Shown here piece by piece: positions 41,959 through 52,187 of a DNA stretch of 64,000 bases. Under the pieces are notes generated by a model. It made no database searches. It worked only from the letters and a program-made list of their open reading frames with translations, and had not been told where the DNA came from. Positions within the stretch are counted from its first letter, which is position 1. Each line of letters starts with the position of its first letter. The translations under genes were made by a program, and so were the position numbers. The DNA is from Companilactobacillus metriopterae. Its GTDB lineage: Bacteria; Bacillota; Bacilli; Lactobacillales; Lactobacillaceae. Location of the stretch: assembly GCF_004117915.1 (NCBI RefSeq), contig NZ_RSTD01000001.1:186001-250000 (forward strand). The letters run 5' to 3'.

Positions 41959-43533
41959 ATGGATCAAAAACAATTAAGAGAACAAGTTGAAAAGAGAAGA
42001 ACTTTTGCCATCATTTCCCATCCCGATGCTGGTAAAACAACTATTACTGAACAATTACTATATTTTGGTGGAGCTATTCGTTCTGCTGGTACAGTTAAGG
42101 GTAAGAAAACTGGTCAATTTGCTGCCAGTGATTGGATGGAAATTGAAAAGAAACGTGGAATTTCTGTTACCAGTTCTGTTATGCAGTTTAACTATAAAGA
42201 TAGAGATATCAATATTTTGGATACTCCAGGACATGAGGATTTCTCAGAAGATACTTACCGTACACTGATGGCTGTGGATGCTGCTGTCATGGTTATTGAT
42301 TCTGCTAAGGGTATTGAGCCACAAACTAAGAAATTATTCCAAGTTGTAAAAAAACGTGGTATTCCTATCTTTACATTTATGAACAAACTGGATCGTGATG
42401 GACGTGATCCATTGGATCTTATCGCTGAACTGGAAGAACTGCTTAACATAGAAGGTTGTGCCATGAACTGGCCAATCGGTATGGGTAAAGAACTTAAGGG
42501 ATTATATGATATACATAATCAAAGAGTGGAACTTTATCGAAAAGAGGGCGATGAGCGCTACATTCCAATCAATAGTGAAGGTTCGATAGATGATAAGGAA
42601 TTGGCAGAAGATTCATTATTTGAACAAGCTATCGGTGAAGTTGAATTACTAGAAGAAGCTGGAAATAGTTTTGATCCTGAAAAAATACAAAAAGGTGATC
42701 AAACACCAGTATTCTTCGGTTCAGCTCTAACCAACTTCGGTGTACAAGTATTCTTAGATACATTCTTGGAAATGGCACCAGCTCCTGCACCACATAAGTT
42801 GCAAGATAGTGATGAAGTTATCGAACCAGATTCAGAACAATTTTCAGGATTTGTATTTAAGATACAGGCCAATATGAACCCTAATCATCGTGATAGAATT
42901 GCCTTTGTACGAATTTGTTCAGGTGAATTTGAAAAAGGTATGGATGTAACATTACAAAGAACTGGCAAAACTCTGAGACTTAATAATGCTACTGAATTTA
43001 TGTCTGACCAACGTGAACAGGTTAAGAATGCTGTAGCTGGTGATATTGTAGGATTGTATGATACTGGTAATTTCCAAATTGGAGATACAATTTATAGTGG
43101 TAAAAAATCTATTCAATATGAAGAATTACCACAATTTACACCAGAAATGTTTATGGAAGTTCAAGCTAAAAACGTTATGAAACAAAAGTCATTCCATAAA
43201 GGTATGCAGCAACTAGTTCAAGAAGGTGCTGTACAGTTGTACCAAAAATACTCAACCAGTGATTATATTCTAGGTGCTGTCGGACAGCTTCAATTTGAGG
43301 TTTTCCAATTCCGTATGCAAAATGAATATAACTGTGATGTTGTGATGACTCCAATCGGTTCAAGAATTGCTAGATGGATTGATCCTGAAAAATTAGATGA
43401 ATCAATGTCTTCTTCTAGAAATATGTTGGTTAAAGATCTAGAAGGTAATCCACTATTCTTATTTGAGAATAAATTTGCGGTGACATGGTTTGAAGGTAAG
43501 TATCCAGACGTTAAATTAACTGCAAAGCTATAA
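41959..43533 (+). CDS. prfC: Peptide chain release factor 3
   Basis: A 524-aa translational GTPase that recycles RF1/RF2. G1 is [15 protein letters not shown]2 [13 protein letters not shown]3 [12 protein letters not shown] and G4 [12 protein letters not shown], with the RF3-specific C-terminal [29 protein letters not shown] precedes the ATG. It is a single-gene unit closed by a strong terminator. The length matches RF3 and excludes EF-G and LepA. Confidence 0.97.
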   Translation: MDQKQLREQVEKRRTFAIISHPDAGKTTITEQLLYFGGAIRSAGTVKGKKTGQFAASDWMEIEKKRGISVTSSVMQFNYKDRDINILDTPGHEDFSEDTYRTLMAVDAAVMVIDSAKGIEPQTKKLFQVVKKRGIPIFTFMNKLDRDGRDPLDLIAELEELLNIEGCAMNWPIGMGKELKGLYDIHNQRVELYRKEGDERYIPINSEGSIDDKELAEDSLFEQAIGEVELLEEAGNSFDPEKIQKGDQTPVFFGSALTNFGVQVFLDTFLEMAPAPAPHKLQDSDEVIEPDSEQFSGFVFKIQANMNPNHRDRIAFVRICSGEFEKGMDVTLQRTGKTLRLNNATEFMSDQREQVKNAVAGDIVGLYDTGNFQIGDTIYSGKKSIQYEELPQFTPEMFMEVQAKNVMKQKSFHKGMQQLVQEGAVQLYQKYSTSDYILGAVGQLQFEVFQFRMQNEYNCDVVMTPIGSRIARWIDPEKLDESMSSSRNMLVKDLEGNPLFLFENKFAVTWFEGKYPDVKLTAKL

Positions 43534-43534
43534 T

Positions 43535-43566
43535 AAAAAAGCACATCCCTAGGGATGTGCTTTTTA
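43535..43566. terminator. Bidirectional terminator after prfC
   Basis: AAAAAGCACATCCCT pairs perfectly with AGGGATGTGCTTTTT. Confidence 0.92.
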
Positions 43567-44496
43567 TATGTTCAAATATTGTCTTTCAACGTAATTACCA
43601 TCATCTAATTCAGCCCAAACACTGTTGTTTTCTAGTAGGATTAGATTTTTAACGAATACACGTTGATTGCTTTGATAGTAACCAATCAGCATTTTTCCAT
43701 AAGGTTGAACCCAGCCGGTTACGCTGTGTTCATGGAAATTACCAATATTAGTGTATTGGTTAATTTCACTGATATCTATAACTTTATAGTTGTATGAATT
43801 CTTAATTTGAGATTGATTTTCCAATTGATAAGGTGGGATTTTAAATGTTGAAACGTCTTCAGTACTAGGTACCCAGATATCTGCACCTAAGTTATACCAG
43901 ATGCGATTTGTGTATCCTTCTTTCATCGCGTGAAAAATTTTCCATGTTGAGTTCATTGGAATAGTTCTATTGATAGGGTAGTTGATATTAGCTCTTTCAA
44001 AAACTTGAGTGCTATTAAATGTTTCCAAAAATAGATTATTAGGAATAATGTACGGAGTTAGTTTTTGGGTATTGTACTTGAATTCAAATTCTTGAACTTG
44101 ATCTGTGAACTTTCCACTAACAACCTTTGGTGATTCAACAAGAAAATTGCGTGCTTCTTCTAGAGGTTTTGCCTGAAAAGTACCGTTGAATTTACCTGTA
44201 AGGAAGATAGGGTCAGCAATCAATTTATCATCGATATTTCTATGATAGATAATTACAGGAGCTGCTACTTGCTTAGCATAAATTATATTAATTCCATCAC
44301 TATTAGGAATGAATTTTTTTTGGAAGTTTTGAACGGTCGACAAAATATATCCAGGGATAGTTTGAAAGGGAACATCCAAATCATCAAGGTATTTACCCTG
44401 AATAGTTTTTGAGTCTCTTAGTTTATTTCCCACTGAATCTAGGTAATTTACTTCTATTAATATGTCGTTACGAATAATTTTTTCTACTTTGTCCAT
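43564..44496 (-). CDS. MucBP/SLAP-module protein without a signal peptide
   Basis: A 310-aa protein made of surface-type modules. There are two MucBP-like units (IEVNYLDSVGNKL...GYILSTVQNFQK at about 13-73; VIIYHRNIDDKLIADPIFLTG at about 81-145) and two S-layer-like units (IWYNLGADIWVPSTEDV; VWAELDDGNYVERQYL). Such modules normally face the outside, yet the protein begins MDKVEKIIRND with no signal peptide, membrane helix or LPXTG anchor. AGAGGGG before the ATG supports this start, and no upstream extension with a hydrophobic segment is visible. Confidence 0.72.
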   Translation of the reverse strand: MDKVEKIIRNDILIEVNYLDSVGNKLRDSKTIQGKYLDDLDVPFQTIPGYILSTVQNFQKKFIPNSDGINIIYAKQVAAPVIIYHRNIDDKLIADPIFLTGKFNGTFQAKPLEEARNFLVESPKVVSGKFTDQVQEFEFKYNTQKLTPYIIPNNLFLETFNSTQVFERANINYPINRTIPMNSTWKIFHAMKEGYTNRIWYNLGADIWVPSTEDVSTFKIPPYQLENQSQIKNSYNYKVIDISEINQYTNIGNFHEHSVTGWVQPYGKMLIGYYQSNQRVFVKNLILLENNSVWAELDDGNYVERQYLNI

Positions 44497-44618
44497 TATT
44501 ACCCCTCTAATATTCCACTTACTCTTATTTTGAATTTTAACAGCAAATACTGATCTATCAACTAGAGTTTAAGTAATTATAAACAGGCGTAAGAGAAACT
44601 TAAATCTTTTTGATTGTA

Positions 44619-44650
44619 CAAAAAAAGCATCAAAATTTTCGATGCTTTTG
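44619..44650 (-). terminator. Intrinsic terminator after clpE
   Basis: AAAAGCATC-GAAA pairs with TTT-GATGCTTTT on the minus strand, followed by seven T. Confidence 0.82.
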
Positions 44651-44658
44651 GTTAGTCA

Positions 44659-46848
44659 TTATTTCTTTTCAACTACAGCTGGAGCATCTTGATAAGAGGC
44701 AATTTTTATTTCACCTTTTACTACTTTAGCTTCTAAATCTTTTTCTGTAGGGTGATCCAAGTAGTAGTCAGCTACTTTATCTTCAATTTGTTCTTCAATA
44801 ACACGACGTAATGGTCGAGCACCCATGCTAGGGTTGTAACCTAACTCTACTAGCTTGTCTTTAGCAGATTTTGTTACATGGATCTTTAGTCCTTGATCAG
44901 CAATCATCTTGTTAGTATCAGCTAACATTAAATCTACAATTTGAACTAAATTATCTTTTGATAGAGCATTAAATTCTACGATACCATCAAAACGGTTTAA
45001 GAATTCAGGTTTGAAGTAATCAGAAAGACGACTGATTACAGTAGATATAGTTGATGTAGCGCCAAATCCAACATTGGCTTCTTTTACATCTTGACCAGCG
45101 TTTGAAGTCATAATAATGATAGTATCTTTGAAACTAACAGTTCTACCTTGAGAATCTGTCAATCGACCGTCTTCAAGAATTTGTAAGAACATATGCATAA
45201 CATCAGGATGAGCTTTTTCTACTTCATCTAGAAGAATCAAACTATATGGATTTCTTCTTACTTGTTCAGTTAGTTGACCGGCTTCTTCATATCCTACATA
45301 GCCAGGAGGAGAACCAATCAATTTAGACACGCTGTGTTTCTCCATGTATTCAGACATATCAAAACGAATCATTGATTCTGTTGTTCCGAATAGATCCTTG
45401 GCTAATTGCTTAGCTAATTCTGTTTTACCAACACCAGTTGGTCCAACAAATAGGAATGAACCAATAGGACGACCAGACTTATTAAATCCAACACGATTTC
45501 TACGAATTGCTTTAGAAACTTGTTCAACAGCTTCATCTTGACCAATAACACTTGATTTTAGGTTTGGTTCTAGATTCTTTAGTTGAAGTTGTTCGTTAGC
45601 TTTCAAATCACCAACAGGAATTTTAGTCTTCTCTTCGACAATTTTTTCGATTTCTTTTTCAGAGATCATACTTTCATCAAGAGGAGTTTCCTTAGTGTTG
45701 TCTTTCATTTTTTGGTACTTAGAAACTTCATCACGGTAATATGCAGCTTTTTCATAATCTTCATTTCTCAATGCAGATTGTTTTTGAACTTCCGCATCAG
45801 AAATCTTGTTATCTAATTCTGCAATATCGATATGATTTGTTTGAAGATTTTTCTTAGATCCAGCTTCATCCATCAAATCGATAGCTTTATCAGGTAAGAA
45901 TCTGTCTTGAATATAGCGAGCTGATAATTCCGCAGCGGCTACAATAGCATCATTAGAATATTTTACGTGGTGATAGTCCTCATACTTAGGTTGAATACCC
46001 TTTAGAATCTGGATAGTAGCTTCAACACTAGGTTCATCAACTTGAACAGGTTGAAGTCTTCTTTCTAGAGCTGAATCTTTTTCGATTGTACGATATTCAT
46101 TTAAAGTTGTTGCACCAACTAGTTGTAGTTCGCCACGAGCTAATGCAGGTTTTAGAACGTTACCAGCATCCATTCCGCCTTCAGCATTACCGGCACCAAC
46201 AATTTCATGAATTTCATCTATAAATAGGATGATATTGTCATCTGCCTGAAGTTCTTGGATAAGTTGTTGCATTCTTTGTTCAAACTGACCACGTACGCCA
46301 GTGCCTTGAACTAGTGAAACAACATCCAAGCGAATTACTTTTTTGTTGCGAAGTTTTTCAGGAACGTCTTCGTCAACAATTTTTTGTGCTAATCCTTCAA
46401 CCACAGCTGTTTTACCAACACCGGCTTCACCGATTAGTACAGGATTGTTCTTAGTTCTTCTATTTAATATTTCAATTACACGTTTAATTTCATCGTCACG
46501 TCCAATTACGGGATCGACTTGACCTTTTCTTGCTTGTTCGGTTAAATCCACACCATATTGAGCTAGTAGGGAATTACCACCGCCGTTTGGACCACGTCGA
46601 CCTGATTGCGTATTAGGATCTCCAGCTTGAAAACCTTGTGATTCAGATGAATTGTTCATAGCATTGAATAGTTCTTCAAAACTTGAAAAACCATTTGTGT
46701 TTTCTGCCATATTATCTATACCTTCATTACTTTCGTTTCTTAATTTTTGATAGCAATTTTGACAAAGGTTAACCTCTGTACGTTTGCCATTTACACTGGT
46801 ATATAAGTGAATTGTTGCTTCATTTTCATTACAATTTTGACACAGCAC
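44659..46848 (-). CDS. clpE: ClpE-type ATP-dependent Clp protease ATPase
   Basis: A 729-aa class I Clp ATPase. The N-terminal zinc finger (CQNCNENE...LCQNCYQ) is diagnostic of ClpE. AAA-1 has GEAGVGKTA and [12 protein letters not shown]; the UVR-like coiled region is [20 protein letters not shown]-2 has [10 protein letters not shown] and [11 protein letters not shown], and a [11 protein letters not shown] start. It unfolds damaged proteins for ClpP. The start is GTG 46848 after GGTGGG. A CIRCE operator about 46 bases upstream indicates HrcA repression and heat induction. Confidence 0.95.
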   Translation of the reverse strand: MLCQNCNENEATIHLYTSVNGKRTEVNLCQNCYQKLRNESNEGIDNMAENTNGFSSFEELFNAMNNSSESQGFQAGDPNTQSGRRGPNGGGNSLLAQYGVDLTEQARKGQVDPVIGRDDEIKRVIEILNRRTKNNPVLIGEAGVGKTAVVEGLAQKIVDEDVPEKLRNKKVIRLDVVSLVQGTGVRGQFEQRMQQLIQELQADDNIILFIDEIHEIVGAGNAEGGMDAGNVLKPALARGELQLVGATTLNEYRTIEKDSALERRLQPVQVDEPSVEATIQILKGIQPKYEDYHHVKYSNDAIVAAAELSARYIQDRFLPDKAIDLMDEAGSKKNLQTNHIDIAELDNKISDAEVQKQSALRNEDYEKAAYYRDEVSKYQKMKDNTKETPLDESMISEKEIEKIVEEKTKIPVGDLKANEQLQLKNLEPNLKSSVIGQDEAVEQVSKAIRRNRVGFNKSGRPIGSFLFVGPTGVGKTELAKQLAKDLFGTTESMIRFDMSEYMEKHSVSKLIGSPPGYVGYEEAGQLTEQVRRNPYSLILLDEVEKAHPDVMHMFLQILEDGRLTDSQGRTVSFKDTIIIMTSNAGQDVKEANVGFGATSTISTVISRLSDYFKPEFLNRFDGIVEFNALSKDNLVQIVDLMLADTNKMIADQGLKIHVTKSAKDKLVELGYNPSMGARPLRRVIEEQIEDKVADYYLDHPTEKDLEAKVVKGEIKIASYQDAPAVVEKK

Positions 46849-46893
46849 TATAATCCCACCTTTCGGTTCAAAATTATAAAGATAGTATAAGAC

Positions 46894-46920
46894 TTAGCAC
46901 TCTCTAATTGCAAGTGCTAA
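46894..46920 (-). promoter_or_regulatory. CIRCE operator (HrcA site) of clpE
   Basis: Read on plus, TTAGCACTC-N9-AAGTGCTAA differs from the CIRCE consensus (TTAGCACTC-N9-GAGTGCTAA) at one base. The symmetry extends outward to TAAGACTTAGCAC and GTGCTAAGTCTTA, 13 bp per arm. A TTGCAA/TATACT pair on the minus strand overlaps it, fitting repression. Confidence 0.9.
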
Positions 46921-46987
46921 GTCTTAAAAATTTCAACTTTATTTTATGAAAGTTATTTTTTCGCTAATTATCCTTGAAAAGCCTTTC

Positions 46988-47001
46988 TGTAAGCGTTAAC
47001 T
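46988..47001 (+). promoter_or_regulatory. cre-like CcpA site upstream of ptsHI
   Basis: TGTAAGCGTTAACT matches the cre consensus TGWAANCGNTNWCA at all fixed positions except the last. It lies about 140 bp before ptsH, in the ptsHI/clpE spacer. Confidence 0.6.
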
Positions 47002-47140
47002 GACTTATTTGATAAGGTTTTTGAGAGTTATAAAATAATGAAAAAGGTTGTTAATAATTTAAGAAAATGGTAAATTAAGAAATGAATATTTGTAGAGCTT
47101 TCTACATAATTTAATAAACAATAAAGAGGTAATTTATATC

Positions 47141-47407
47141 ATGGAAAAGAAAGAATATCACGTAATCGCAGAAACAGGAATTCACGCACGTCCAGCAACA
47201 ATGCTTGTACAAGCTGCAAGTAAATTCTCTTCAGATGTAAACATCGAATTTGATGGAAAATCAGTTAACCTAAAATCAATCATGGGTGTTATGTCACTTG
47301 GTGTTGGTCAAGGTGCTGATATTACTATTACTGCCGAAGGTGATGACGAAGCTGACGCAATTGCTGCAATCACAGAAACAATGACAAAAGAAGGTTTAGC
47401 TGAATAA
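47141..47407 (+). CDS. ptsH: PTS phosphocarrier protein HPr
   Basis: An 88-aa phosphocarrier. The His phosphorylated by enzyme I is in [10 protein letters not shown] (His15), and the regulatory Ser for HPr kinase is in [10 protein letters not shown] (Ser46-47 region). It donates phosphate to sugar permeases and, as HPr-Ser-P, is the CcpA corepressor. AGAGGT precedes the ATG, and the stop shares a base with the ptsI start (TAATG). Codon use is highly biased, as expected for an abundant protein. Confidence 0.97.
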   Translation: MEKKEYHVIAETGIHARPATMLVQAASKFSSDVNIEFDGKSVNLKSIMGVMSLGVGQGADITITAEGDDEADAIAAITETMTKEGLAE

Positions 47408-49128
47408 TGTCTACACAAATCAAAGGGATAGCTGCTAGTGAAGGTATTGCTACTGCAGAAGCATACCTTTTGGTTCAACCAGACCTTTCATTTTCAAAGA
47501 AGAGTATTAGTGATGTTGATGGCGAAGTTAAACGTCTTCAAGATGCACTTACTCAATCAGACAATGAATTAACAAAAATCAGAGATGCGGCTAAAGAATC
47601 ATTGGGTGAAGAAGGCGCACAAGTTTTTGATGCGCACAAATTGATTCTTGCTGATCCTGAATTTACAGGTGCTGTTGAACAACAAATTAAAGATCAAAGT
47701 GTCAATGCTGAACAAGCACTTGATGAAGTTTCACAAAACTTTATTACAATTTTCGAAGGTATGACAGATAATCCATACATGCAAGAAAGAGCGGCGGATA
47801 TTCGCGACGTTACTAAACGTGTAATGGCTCACTTGCTTGGTGTTGAATTACCTAATCCTTCACTAATTGATCATGAAGTTATTGTTGTTGCTCACGATCT
47901 TACTCCAAGTGATACAGCTCAACTTAACAAAAAATTTGTTAGGGGCTTTATTACTGATATTGGTGGACGTACAGCCCACTCTGCAATTATGGCGCGTTCA
48001 TTAGAACTACCTGCTGTAGTTGGAACAAATACAGTTACAGCTGACATCAAAGATGGTGATCAGGTTATTCTTGATGGTCTCGATGGTGTGGCTATTGTTA
48101 ACCCAAGTGATGATGATGTTGCTAAGTATTCAAAATTAGCTTCTGATTTTGCTGCCGAAAAAGCAGAATGGAAAAAGCTAAAGAGTGAAGCAACAGTCAC
48201 TGCTGATGGTAAACATTTTGATATAGCAGCTAATATTGGTTCACCAGATGATCTAGATGGTGTTCTTGATAATGGTGCTGAAGGTATCGGATTGTATCGT
48301 ACAGAATTCTTGTACATGCAATCAGATCAACTTCCAACAGAAGAAGATCAATTCAATGCTTACAAGAAAGTTCTTGAAAGTATGAATGGAAAACCAGTTG
48401 TTGTCCGTACTATGGATATTGGTGGGGATAAGCATTTACCATATCTACCACTACCAGAAGAAGACAATCCTTTCTTAGGATATCGTGCTATTCGTATTAG
48501 TATTGACCAACAAGATATTTTCAGAACTCAACTGCGTGCTTTGATTCGTGCTTCAGCATTTGGTGAACTAAGAATTATGTTCCCAATGATTGGTACACTT
48601 CAAGAATTTAGAACTGCTAAGTCTATTTTTGAAGAAGAAAAAGCTAAGTTAGTTTCAGAAGGTGTAAAAATTTCAGATTCTATCCAAACAGGAATGATGA
48701 TGGAAATACCTGCTGCTGCTGTATTAGCTGATCAATTCGCCAAGGAAGTTGATTTCTTTAGTATTGGAACAAATGACTTGATTCAATACACAATGGCTGC
48801 TGATCGTGGTAATGAAAGAGTTTCATATCTATACCAACCATATAATCCTTCAATCTTGAGATTGATCAAGCACATTATTGAATCAGCTCACAAAGAAGGC
48901 AAGTGGGCAGGTATGTGTGGAGAAGCTGCTGGAGATGACGTAATGGTTCCAATCCTATTAGGTATGGGACTAGATGAATACTCTATGAGTGCTACATCTG
49001 TATTACGTGTAAGAAGCTTGATGAAGAAATTAAGCACAGCAGATCTACAAACACTTGCAGAACGTGCTGTTAATGAATCATTAACAAACGATGATAATAT
49101 TAAATTAGTATCTGAATATGTTAAATAA
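47407..49128 (+). CDS. ptsI: PTS enzyme I (phosphoenolpyruvate-protein phosphotransferase)
   Basis: A 573-aa enzyme that transfers phosphate from PEP to HPr. The active His lies in [22 protein letters not shown]-binding parts are [59 protein letters not shown] and the Cys of [10 protein letters not shown]. The length matches lactic acid bacterial EI. It forms a two-gene operon with ptsH and ends at a strong terminator. Confidence 0.97.
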   Translation: MSTQIKGIAASEGIATAEAYLLVQPDLSFSKKSISDVDGEVKRLQDALTQSDNELTKIRDAAKESLGEEGAQVFDAHKLILADPEFTGAVEQQIKDQSVNAEQALDEVSQNFITIFEGMTDNPYMQERAADIRDVTKRVMAHLLGVELPNPSLIDHEVIVVAHDLTPSDTAQLNKKFVRGFITDIGGRTAHSAIMARSLELPAVVGTNTVTADIKDGDQVILDGLDGVAIVNPSDDDVAKYSKLASDFAAEKAEWKKLKSEATVTADGKHFDIAANIGSPDDLDGVLDNGAEGIGLYRTEFLYMQSDQLPTEEDQFNAYKKVLESMNGKPVVVRTMDIGGDKHLPYLPLPEEDNPFLGYRAIRISIDQQDIFRTQLRALIRASAFGELRIMFPMIGTLQEFRTAKSIFEEEKAKLVSEGVKISDSIQTGMMMEIPAAAVLADQFAKEVDFFSIGTNDLIQYTMAADRGNERVSYLYQPYNPSILRLIKHIIESAHKEGKWAGMCGEAAGDDVMVPILLGMGLDEYSMSATSVLRVRSLMKKLSTADLQTLAERAVNESLTNDDNIKLVSEYVK

Positions 49129-49129
49129 T

Positions 49130-49162
49130 AAAAAAGAGTCGAATTTTTCGACTCTTTTTTAT
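49130..49162 (+). terminator. Intrinsic terminator of ptsHI
   Basis: AAAAAGAGTCGAA pairs with TTCGACTCTTTTT. Confidence 0.9.
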
Positions 49163-49176
49163 TTACTTTTAAAGTT

Positions 49177-49186
49177 TACAGATGTA
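49177..49186. promoter_or_regulatory. cop box 1 (CopY operator)
   Basis: TACAGATGTA matches the cop-box consensus TACANNTGTA; the symmetry extends to GTTTACAGATGTAAAC. It lies 48 bp before the copY ATG. Confidence 0.88.
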
Positions 49187-49206
49187 AACTTTAGTTATTG
49201 AAGGAT

Positions 49207-49216
49207 TACATTTGTA
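49207..49216. promoter_or_regulatory. cop box 2 (CopY operator)
   Basis: TACATTTGTA is a second consensus cop box, 30 bp from the first (about three helical turns), matching the paired operators of enterococcal and lactococcal copper operons. Confidence 0.88.
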
Positions 49217-49234
49217 AACTTGAAAGGAGAATAA

Positions 49235-49660
49235 ATGGCTGATATAGAAAACATGACACAAGCAGAGTGGCAAGTTATGAGAATAATCTGGACACTCAAT
49301 GGTGCAACAAGTAAACAAGTAATAGATGTTTTAACGAAAAAAACATCTTGGAAACAAGCTACTATCAAAACTTTAATTGTCCGATTGCAGAGCAAAGGTT
49401 ATTTGGAAGTAGATAAAAAAGTTAGACCATATACTTATTCACCGGTTATCAAAGAGGAAGATGCTATTGATCAAAGTGTAAATCATTTATTTGCAAGTCT
49501 TTGTTGTATGAGAAAAGGTCAGGCAATTGAGAATGCAATTGAAAATTCAGATATATCTAAATCTGATATCAATGAACTAATAACTATACTTACTAAAAAA
49601 TCAAAAGACGCGCCAGAAGAAGTAATGTGCGACTGTTTGGGGGAGACAAATAATGGATAA
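49235..49660 (+). CDS. copY: CopY/BlaI-family copper-responsive repressor
   Basis: A 141-aa repressor. The winged-helix domain includes AEWQVMRIIWTLNGATSKQVI and WKQATIKTLIVRLQSKGYLEV. Copper sensing in CopY uses a C-terminal CxC-x4-CxC hook. Here only one CxC is present (C132-D-C134, in VMCDCLGETNNG), plus an adjacent C90-C91 pair, and the protein ends just where the second CxC would be. The last 8 bases overlap copB. Two cop boxes upstream support the function. Confidence 0.92.
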   Translation: MADIENMTQAEWQVMRIIWTLNGATSKQVIDVLTKKTSWKQATIKTLIVRLQSKGYLEVDKKVRPYTYSPVIKEEDAIDQSVNHLFASLCCMRKGQAIENAIENSDISKSDINELITILTKKSKDAPEEVMCDCLGETNNG

Positions 49661-51674
49661 TCAACATATGAATCACGAAAATATGGATATGGAAATGGAT
49701 CACTCTGATATGGGTGGCCACATGATGATGCACGGAGGTCACATGATGGACATGGGAGATCTAAGGAAGAAGTTCTGGATTTCCTTAGTACTAGCAATAC
49801 CGATATTTATTCTCTCATCATTTATGGGTATGGATTTACCATTTCAAATTCAATTCCCTGGTTCTGATTGGATAGTATTAATCTTGGCTTCAATTTTGTT
49901 TTTCTACGGTGGTAAACCTTTTTTCCAAGGTGCTAAGGGTGAATTAAAATCAAAACAACCCGCTATGATGACACTGATAACCATGGGTATAGGAGTTGCC
50001 TATATCTACAGTATTTATTCATTCATCATGAAAAATTTCTTCAACAGCACTGATTCAATGGATTTCTTTTGGGAGCTAGCATCCCTAATAGTTATCATGT
50101 TGTTGGGTCATTGGATTGAAATGAAGTCCACTATGGAAGCCGGTAGTGCGATGGATAAAATAGTTGCACTAGTTCCTGACAATGCTCATGTTGTTCACGA
50201 TGGTATGACGATGGATTCTCCAGTTTCTTCTGTTAAAAAAAATACAATTATCGAAGTACGTGCTGGGGAAACAATTCCACTGGATGGGGTTGTGACTAAA
50301 GGAAATACCTATGTAAATGAATCATTAATTACTGGTGAATCTGAATCTGTAAAGAAAACTGTAGGTGACAAGGTAGTTGGAGGATCTATTAATGGTGACT
50401 CTACTATTAATTTAACAGTTGAAAAAACAACCTCAGAAGGATATTTATCACAGATAAGTAAACTAGTATCAGATGCACAAATGAATCAGTCTAGAACGCA
50501 AAAATTAGCAGATAAAGTTTCTGGTTGGTTGTTTTATGCAGCTATAACAGCTGGTTTGATTTCCTTTGTAGTTTGGCTATTTTTGGGAACATTTGACAAT
50601 GCACTTTTAAGATTGGTAACTGTTTTGATTATCGCATGTCCACATGCTTTGGGATTGGCAGTTCCATTAGTAATTTCACGTAGTACTTCGATTGCAGCTA
50701 CAAATGGATTGATAATCCGTGATAATCAAGTTATGGAAATTAGTCGAAAAATTGATTATCTAGCCTTGGATAAAACAGGTACTCTTACTGAAGGTGATTT
50801 TTCAGTAAATGAAGTAAAAGCAATTGGTTCTTCTTATTCTACAGATGAAATTTTAGCCTTAATATCAGGGTTAGAAGTTAGTTCAAACCATCCAATTGCC
50901 AAAAGTATAGTAGAGTACGCAGCTGAAAAAAATATTACTCCAACACAGATATCAAATGTTAAAGCACTAAAGGGTTATGGATTAAGTGGAGAGTTAGATA
51001 AGAAAAGTATTCTCTTAGTTAATCGGAAATATCTACAGGAGAATAAGCTTGAGGTTGAAAATATAGCCACTGATAGCACTGTTAGTTATTTAGTTGTAGA
51101 TAGTTCAGTTGTTGGTTATATCACTTTAGGAGACTCACTAAAGGCTAATTCAAAGGAATTCATTAGCAAATTGAAGGCAAGAAATATTATCCCAATAATG
51201 TTGACTGGTGACAATAAAGAGGCAGCCAAAAAAGTTGCTGATGAATTAGGTATTGATGAATATCGTGCTGAATTACTTCCACAAGATAAAGATAAGATAA
51301 TCAAAGATCTTGAGTTGGAAGGACACAAAGTAATGATGGTCGGTGATGGAATTAATGATGCACCTAGTTTAGCAGCTGCTTCTATTGGTGTAGCCATTGG
51401 AGCAGGTACAGATGTTGCAATTGAGTCTGCTGATGTGATTCTTTATAGCAATGATCCAATAAACATTTTGGACTTCTTCGATTTATCAGCGAAAACTTAC
51501 CGTAAAACTGTAGAAAATTTATGGTGGGGAGCTGGATATAATATAATTGCTATACCACTTGCAGCAGGGGTTTTAGCTGGCGTAGGTATTGTACTAAGTC
51601 CCGCAGTTGGTGCTATATTGATGTCATTATCTACAGTTGTTGTAGCGTTAAATGCTCTAACTTTAAGAAAATAA
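49653..51674 (+). CDS. copB: CopB-type copper/silver P-type ATPase
   Basis: A 673-aa P1B ATPase. Instead of an HMA domain, residues 1-40 form a Met/His-rich tail (HMNHENMDMEMDHSDMGGHM), the usual copper-collecting element of CopB. The intramembrane motif is CPH (IACPHALGLAVPL), the phosphorylation site DKTGTLTEG, the phosphatase motif TGES and the hinge GDGINDAPSL. It probably exports Cu(I)/Ag(I). No copA/copZ is adjacent, so this is a two-gene resistance unit induced by CopY release. Confidence 0.95.
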   Translation: MDNQHMNHENMDMEMDHSDMGGHMMMHGGHMMDMGDLRKKFWISLVLAIPIFILSSFMGMDLPFQIQFPGSDWIVLILASILFFYGGKPFFQGAKGELKSKQPAMMTLITMGIGVAYIYSIYSFIMKNFFNSTDSMDFFWELASLIVIMLLGHWIEMKSTMEAGSAMDKIVALVPDNAHVVHDGMTMDSPVSSVKKNTIIEVRAGETIPLDGVVTKGNTYVNESLITGESESVKKTVGDKVVGGSINGDSTINLTVEKTTSEGYLSQISKLVSDAQMNQSRTQKLADKVSGWLFYAAITAGLISFVVWLFLGTFDNALLRLVTVLIIACPHALGLAVPLVISRSTSIAATNGLIIRDNQVMEISRKIDYLALDKTGTLTEGDFSVNEVKAIGSSYSTDEILALISGLEVSSNHPIAKSIVEYAAEKNITPTQISNVKALKGYGLSGELDKKSILLVNRKYLQENKLEVENIATDSTVSYLVVDSSVVGYITLGDSLKANSKEFISKLKARNIIPIMLTGDNKEAAKKVADELGIDEYRAELLPQDKDKIIKDLELEGHKVMMVGDGINDAPSLAAASIGVAIGAGTDVAIESADVILYSNDPINILDFFDLSAKTYRKTVENLWWGAGYNIIAIPLAAGVLAGVGIVLSPAVGAILMSLSTVVVALNALTLRK

Positions 51675-51702
51675 AAAAACTCCCTATTAGGGAGTTTTTA
51701 TT
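51674..51702. terminator. Bidirectional terminator after copB
   Basis: AAAAACTCCCT pairs with AGGGAGTTTTT around ATT. Confidence 0.85.
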
Positions 51703-52144
51703 TTTTATAAATTTTAGTAAAAGTACCAAAAGATTTTTTTGCTGATCCAGCTAAAAGATTTTTAATACTGTTATTAATTTTATTTTCATTATCAATAATG
51801 TTTTTATCATTATCAGAGTAATTTATAAGCAAGAATTTATTAGAGTTGTTACTATCTTGGTAGAGAGAAAAATTGATTTTTTCCAATTCTCTAGCACGTT
51901 TTTCAATTGAAAATAAAAATAATTCAGATTGTTTTTCATCTAAATCTAAGTACGTGAAAAAATAAATTTCAGAATTAAAATTTAAGTCTCCCAGCAAGTT
52001 TTTAAATTCACTAACTGATTTTGACTCTTTCAATAGTAAGTAATCTGTTTTATCATCATTGTTATAGGGTTTTAATAGTAGATCACCTTGATCAAACTGT
52101 TTAACCAAATGATTGTAAGTACCAAGTTTTGTATCTATATACAT
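51698..52144 (-). CDS. Hypothetical cytosolic protein, 148 aa
   Basis: No family is recognised. The protein is hydrophilic and Asn/Asp/Lys-rich, with an aromatic central strand (SEIYFFTYLDLDEKQSELFLFSIEKRARELEKI) and a Lys-rich end. GAAAGGAC lies about 10 bases before the ATG. It is convergent with copB and divergent from the MBL gene, hence probably a single-gene unit. Confidence 0.6.
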   Translation of the reverse strand: MYIDTKLGTYNHLVKQFDQGDLLLKPYNNDDKTDYLLLKESKSVSEFKNLLGDLNFNSEIYFFTYLDLDEKQSELFLFSIEKRARELEKINFSLYQDSNNSNKFLLINYSDNDKNIIDNENKINNSIKNLLAGSAKKSFGTFTKIYKK

Positions 52145-52187
52145 ACTAATTACGGTCCTTTCATATTAAAAATATTGGAGTAAATTT

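Noticed and set aside
41987..42268. 93-codon frame inside prfC
   Set aside because: It lies fully within the RF3 coding sequence in another frame and has no independent translation signal.
46849..47140. CtsR operator before clpE
   Set aside because: No GGTCAAA-type heptad repeat was found; the clear palindrome is CIRCE.
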